From contig NZ_CP080417.1 in assembly GCF_019457535.1 (NCBI RefSeq), positions 1,240,001 through 1,304,000 on the forward strand: DNA of 64,000 nt. Reading direction: 5' to 3'. Below are positions 60,237 through 64,000 of this stretch, piece after piece (within the stretch, counting starts at the first letter, position 1; each line of letters opens with the position of its first letter). The notes beneath the pieces were generated by a model. It was not told where the DNA came from. It ran no database searches and saw nothing but the letters and a program-made list of their open reading frames with translations. This stretch comes from Shewanella halotolerans. Lineage in GTDB: Bacteria; Pseudomonadota; Gammaproteobacteria; Enterobacterales; Shewanellaceae. The translations under genes were made by a program, and so were the position numbers.

Positions 60237-62006
60237 TTATTTGGCTAACGCGTTGTCCGCTGCATTCTTACCTGCAATGCGACCGAAAATGACTGTATCG
60301 GCTACAGCGTTACCACCAAGTCGGTTGTAACCATGTACGCCACCAGTGACTTCGCCTGCTGCATACAGGCCTTTAATTGGCCAGCTTTGCAGGTTAAGCA
60401 CTTCGCCTTTTTCATCAATGGCAACCCCGCCCATAGTATGGTGAATGCCTGGGGCGACTTTTACGGCATAGTAAGGTGCCTGAGTAAGATCAAGCGGCAT
60501 ATCTTCACGATTGAATTCGCTGTCTTTACCTGCTTTGAAAGAGTGGTTGTAACTCTTGATTGTTTGTTCCAGGGTTTTAGGCTGCATGCCTGTCAGCTTA
60601 GCTAAGTCTGCCACATTATCTGCTTTTTTCAGCATCTTGAGATGATCATAGCCGCGCACCATTTTGGCCTTTTTGTACAGTTGGTTGTCAAATACCAACC
60701 ATGCAAATCGCTCAGGCTGTTTAAGAATGGCGTCTGAAGCTCGGTCACGGGTAGTCAGCTCATTGATGAAGCGTTTGCCATCCTTGTTGACCATGATTGC
60801 ACCGACTCCGCGTACAGTTTCAGAGATCAAAATTCGGCTGTCTTTACCAATGGTTGGATGTGCCTGGATCCAGTCAATGTCTGTCATACTGGCACCAATG
60901 GACTTGGCCATTTCTATGCCATCACCAGTTGCCGTGATGTTGTTAGAGCTTGTCATGCCTTTAAAGGTAGGACGATAGTAGGCAATCATCTCTTTATTCA
61001 TGCCGTAACCGCCGGTGGCTAGTACAACAGATTTGGCACCTAACATATTGTAACCTGAGTGCTTGCCGTGTACGACGACGCCGATGATACGCTGCTCATC
61101 GTCTACAACTAGTTTCACCGCCCGTGAATTGAGACGGGTGTCAACTTGGTTCTTTTCTGCGGCTTTGCGCAGTACGTCTATGATATGTGGGCCCACGCTC
61201 AAACCGCCAGATGGTCTGTGGGTTCTGTCTACCCGAGCACCGCCTGAGCGTTTCAGATCGTCCATATTGGCGCCGAGAGATTCTAGCCATTTGATGCCAT
61301 CTGCTGACTGTTCAGCTAATATTTTTACTAGCTTGGGATCGTTGGCGTAGCGGCCGCCTTTCATTGTGTCTTCTATGTACCAGTCGACTTTGTCGTCAAC
61401 CTTGTGAGCGGTTTGTTGCTTGGTGCCTACAGCATTATAACCGCCGGCAGCTAGCATAGAGTTACCGCCAGAGAAGGGGGCTTTTTCAAGCAAAATCACC
61501 TTGGCACCGGCGAGTTTTGCACTGATGGCGGCATTGTAGCCAGCACTACCTGCTCCGATAACTATCACATCAGTGCTTTCTTTAGGGCCTTTGGCGATGG
61601 CTTGTTTAATTTTTTCCTGATCCCATTCTTTATCCCAAGCCGGTTTGGCTTTTACATCGGCAAAAGGCATTGGCTCGTGGTCAAAAGAGTGACATTCGTT
61701 GCAGTAGAACTTAGGTTCTTCATGCCCTTTGTGGCAGCTGGTACAGGCAATGTCTCCTAGGTGAGAACCATGCGGATCAATTTCCAGAGCGGCATTTTTT
61801 AGCTCGTTGTAGTCACCGTGACAGCTGCGACATTGTTGATTTTCATGGCTTTCACTGTCGTCAATTTTTTTAGGTGACACGTGGCAGGTTTTGCAGCCGT
61901 CAAAGCTGTCACTGTGGAATTTACCGAGATCTTGTGTTGCTGCCTGCACTCCGGCTGTGCCGAAAAGACAGCAGGCTAGCAGGCCGCTTAAATAAGTGAG
62001 TTTCAT
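60237..62006 (-). CDS. ifcA: Periplasmic tetraheme flavocytochrome c (IfcA/FccA-type fumarate reductase)
   Basis: A 589-residue periplasmic flavocytochrome c3. A signal peptide (MKLTYLSGLLACCLFGTAG, then VQA) is followed by four heme sites: CKTCH (38-42), CRSCH (59-63), CTSCH (88-92) and CNECH (102-106), then a FAD domain (VIVIGAGSAGYNAAISAKLAG) and catalytic segments THRPSGGLSVG, GIHHTMGGVAID and VHGYNRLGGNAVAD. These include the His/Arg residues of the fumarate site. Fumarate or a similar unsaturated acid is the likely acceptor. The ATG at 62006 has GGGAGC upstream. The divergent porin and LysR genes match the S. frigidimarina ifc arrangement and favour IfcA over FccA. Confidence 0.9.
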   Translation of the reverse strand: MKLTYLSGLLACCLFGTAGVQAATQDLGKFHSDSFDGCKTCHVSPKKIDDSESHENQQCRSCHGDYNELKNAALEIDPHGSHLGDIACTSCHKGHEEPKFYCNECHSFDHEPMPFADVKAKPAWDKEWDQEKIKQAIAKGPKESTDVIVIGAGSAGYNAAISAKLAGAKVILLEKAPFSGGNSMLAAGGYNAVGTKQQTAHKVDDKVDWYIEDTMKGGRYANDPKLVKILAEQSADGIKWLESLGANMDDLKRSGGARVDRTHRPSGGLSVGPHIIDVLRKAAEKNQVDTRLNSRAVKLVVDDEQRIIGVVVHGKHSGYNMLGAKSVVLATGGYGMNKEMIAYYRPTFKGMTSSNNITATGDGIEMAKSIGASMTDIDWIQAHPTIGKDSRILISETVRGVGAIMVNKDGKRFINELTTRDRASDAILKQPERFAWLVFDNQLYKKAKMVRGYDHLKMLKKADNVADLAKLTGMQPKTLEQTIKSYNHSFKAGKDSEFNREDMPLDLTQAPYYAVKVAPGIHHTMGGVAIDEKGEVLNLQSWPIKGLYAAGEVTGGVHGYNRLGGNAVADTVIFGRIAGKNAADNALAK

Positions 62007-62291
62007 ATTGCTCCCAAAAATATTCGTTGTTGGTTTCACTTATTAGCATGCGTAAATAATTTTTAAAAAAAGGTGACAGGATTCAAGTTTGACACTTTGT
62101 TTTTAATTGTTTAAATGGCTTTAAATTTTTCTTAATTTACTGTTTCACCTTCCCTTAATTATCTTTCAAATTTATTTAAAATGGTGGTTTTGTTATAGCT
62201 GTGTGATCTGCCTAATACTCAAGCTTATAAAAAGGTTCTTATCATGATTGGGTGTTAAACCATTTTTCACTTAATAACATAAAGAGACGAG
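62007..62291. promoter_or_regulatory. Divergent control region of the ifc-like cluster
   Basis: 285 bp of AT-rich DNA between ifcA and the porin gene. AAGGTGACAG (62070-62079) and CTGTTTCACCTT (62140-62151) are near-perfect inverted arms about 60 bp apart (two extra T in the right arm). A LysR-type regulator encoded next door would be expected to bind such a site. Confidence 0.4.
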
Positions 62292-63308
62292 ATGATGAAT
62301 TTAAGCAAAATGATTATTGCCGGTGGGATTTGCACCCTCTTCCCCATGGTCTGCCAGGCTTCCCCCGAGTTCTATGGCCGAGCTTGGCTGGGCATGAGCC
62401 ATTCAGATACGGGTGTGTTGTCGGATCGGAAAGATAACGGTGCGAACATTGAAAATTATGCATCATTTATCGGCATTAAGGGGAAAGAAAAGCTCAGCGG
62501 TGATATTAATATTATTTATGTGGTGGAGTTTGGTAATAACGGTGGTTATTTTAATTCTTCTTCGCTTTTTAAACCCCGAAATACGTACTTAGGTGTTGAA
62601 AGTCAATTTGGTACTTTAGTCGTTGGTCGAAATGATACTGTATTTAAAAAGACTGAAGGTAAAATCGATTTGTTTAATATCACTTCAAGCGACATGGCAA
62701 AACTTATCGCTGGGAATGATCGTCTGGGTGATACGGCAACCTATTATTCGCCAAAATGGTCAGGGGTACAGCTGGGCGTAAGTTATCAGTTTGCTGACAA
62801 TCTGCCTGCTAAAAATGACTCAGCCGGTAATTATGCACTGAGTTTGACTGCCGGTGATGCCAAATTGAAACAGCAAGCCTGGTATCTAGCGTTGGCATAT
62901 GCCGATAATCTCAATGCATTAGATGCGGTTAGAGCCGTTGTTGGTGCTCGCGTTGCTGGTGCTAAGTTGGGATTTATGTATCAGCACTCCGAGTCGCAAA
63001 AATATCAAAATCTCAAAGGCAACAGTATGCTCGCTAGTATGGAGATTCCTTGGCAGCAATACAGTTTTAAGGCGCAGTATCTATTTGACCAATCGGGTAA
63101 TGGTAAGGTGGTCTCTAACTTAGCCAATAAGGCAAGTGTGACAGACACCTCTAGTTGGCAAGCGTCTTTAGGCTTTGATTTTAGAGCTTCCAAACAGACC
63201 ACATTTAGCTTGATTACCACTTATCTGAATGGCGATTTCACCGATGCCGCCGGTTACACTGAGTATGACGATCAGCTAGTGACTCTGGCGATGAAACACT
63301 TATTCTAA
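62292..63308 (+). CDS. Gram-negative porin (IfcO-like)
   Basis: A 338-residue outer-membrane trimeric-type porin. The signal peptide (MMNLSKMIIAGGICTLFPM, then VCQA) is followed by SPEFYGRAWLGMSHSDTGV and the porin signature FEFG-like VVEFGNNGGYF, NTYLGVESQFGTLVVGRNDT, GVQLGVSYQFADN; the last residues are LVTLAMKHLF, ending in Phe. In the ifc cluster of S. frigidimarina the equivalent is ifcO; it likely lets the acceptor into the periplasm. It faces away from ifcA with 285 bp between. Confidence 0.85.
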   Translation: MMNLSKMIIAGGICTLFPMVCQASPEFYGRAWLGMSHSDTGVLSDRKDNGANIENYASFIGIKGKEKLSGDINIIYVVEFGNNGGYFNSSSLFKPRNTYLGVESQFGTLVVGRNDTVFKKTEGKIDLFNITSSDMAKLIAGNDRLGDTATYYSPKWSGVQLGVSYQFADNLPAKNDSAGNYALSLTAGDAKLKQQAWYLALAYADNLNALDAVRAVVGARVAGAKLGFMYQHSESQKYQNLKGNSMLASMEIPWQQYSFKAQYLFDQSGNGKVVSNLANKASVTDTSSWQASLGFDFRASKQTTFSLITTYLNGDFTDAAGYTEYDDQLVTLAMKHLF

Positions 63309-63418
63309 ATCACAGTATTTACGCCTGATACCCGAGTCTCAAGTAGACTCGGTTTGATCAAGTTTTTTCAGAAACAGGGTTGCTACAATAGAGCAATTCC
63401 ATTCGAAGTGATTCCCTG

Positions 63419-64000
63419 ATGAAGATAACTCTTAAACAATTGCAGGTATTCAAGAATATCCATGCCGAAGGGCAGATCTCTCGTGCGGCCAAAAAACTTC
63501 ATATGTCGGTGCCTGCGGCCAGTATGGCACTCAAAGAGTTGGAGTCTGCGCTGGGGGGGCGTTTGTTTGAACGTAGTGCAAATGGCTTACAGCTCAATCC
63601 TCAGGGGGAGTTGTTGCTACCTTATGCCAATGGGATGTTGGCTTCTGAACAGCAGATAGAGCAGTTATTTCGAGCCAGCGCGAATGGGGTATGCGGCACC
63701 TTAACTGTTGGGGCAAGTAAAACAGCGGGAAACTATGTGTTGTCGCGGCGTTTACCCGTATTTCATCAGTGTTTTCCTGCCACTGGAATTCGCTTAATGA
63801 TAAAAGACTCTAGCCACCTAGAAAGGATGGTATCGGAGCGTGAGCTGGATCTGGCTTTTGTTGATGCTAAGCCGTCGTCGGTTAATCTGCATTGCGAGCC
63901 ATGGCTAAGAGATAGAATTTGCATTGTTTGTGGTGCCGACAATCCATTGGCAAGGGAGTTAGTTGATACTGAGCGCTTATCTCGAGAGGTCTGGTATTTG
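63419..64000 (+). CDS. LysR-family regulator (IfcR-like), partial
   Basis: The window ends inside this gene; 194 codons are present without a stop. The start MKITLKQLQVFKNIHAEGQ at 63419 follows the porin by 110 bp. The N-terminal winged helix is typical: ISRAAKKLHMSVPAASMALKELE (recognition helix; split here as ISRAAKKLHMSVPAASMAL) and LFERSANGLQLNPQG, then the substrate-binding domain beginning GVCGTLTVGASKTAGNYVL. By position it corresponds to ifcR, the putative regulator of the ifc cluster. The C-terminal half lies outside. Confidence 0.88.
   Translation, partial: MKITLKQLQVFKNIHAEGQISRAAKKLHMSVPAASMALKELESALGGRLFERSANGLQLNPQGELLLPYANGMLASEQQIEQLFRASANGVCGTLTVGASKTAGNYVLSRRLPVFHQCFPATGIRLMIKDSSHLERMVSERELDLAFVDAKPSSVNLHCEPWLRDRICIVCGADNPLARELVDTERLSREVWYL

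Overview
The window is chromosomal DNA from a gammaproteobacterium, almost certainly a Shewanella species. The sequence-level reasons are a torECAD operon with the small torE gene and a torRTS-type sensory set, a periplasmic tetraheme flavocytochrome c with a neighbouring porin and LysR gene (the ifcA/ifcO/ifcR arrangement known from Shewanella frigidimarina), several c-di-GMP genes, and the order nusA-infB-rbfA-truB-rpsO-[GGDEF/EAL]-pnp-nlpI-prfC. Species cannot be fixed from the sequence alone. No rRNA, tRNA, CRISPR array, prophage or intact insertion sequence was seen.

Layout. 1-12 kb: end of nusA, then the translation/RNA block infB, rbfA, truB, rpsO, pnp, nlpI, prfC, interrupted by one inverted GGDEF/EAL gene between rpsO and pnp. 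Two 161-bp copies of one MITE-like repeat lie in opposite orientation after infB and after prfC. 12-13.4 kb: a small DUF5363-like gene with a 15-bp tandem repeat, overlapping a TatD/YjjV hydrolase gene. 13.5-20.8 kb: a nucleoside uptake and catabolism cluster (nupC, Tsx-type channel, deoC, deoA, deoB, deoD) with a long structured deoC leader and nested inverted repeats before deoA. 20.8-30.4 kb: smp/serB divergent pair, an alpha/beta hydrolase, a two-PilZ-domain protein, radA, an acetyltransferase, an exported Ntn amide hydrolase and a small PilZ protein.

30.7-42.6 kb: TMAO respiration. TorR, TorT and TorS sense TMAO; torECAD encodes the membrane helper, pentaheme quinol dehydrogenase, molybdoenzyme and its chaperone, with two tor-box-like decamers upstream. 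rhlE and a methyltransferase gene sit between torS and torD. 42.7-55 kb: a guanine/hypoxanthine permease behind a folded leader RNA, a CBS protein, dapE with an unusual repeat-coded N-terminus, an OlsF-like acyltransferase fusion, a 1226-residue propeller histidine kinase, a YjiH-type membrane protein and a DUF998 membrane protein. 55-58.1 kb: ubiV-ubiU facing ubiT (O2-independent ubiquinone hydroxylation) and the ferredoxin gene yfhL.

58.1-60 kb is an AT-richer island. It holds a CYTH-domain gene whose stop codon lies inside an attC-like integron recombination site, followed 14 bp later by a DUF4336 gene: apparently one or two gene cassettes without an integrase in view. 60.2-64 kb carries the ifcA-like flavocytochrome, ifcO-like porin and a truncated LysR regulator. 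Anaerobic respiration (TMAO, fumarate-like acceptors, UbiUVT) and purine/nucleoside salvage are the two recurring physiological themes. The least explained objects are the integron-like cassette, the ghxP and deoC leader RNAs, and the MITE family.
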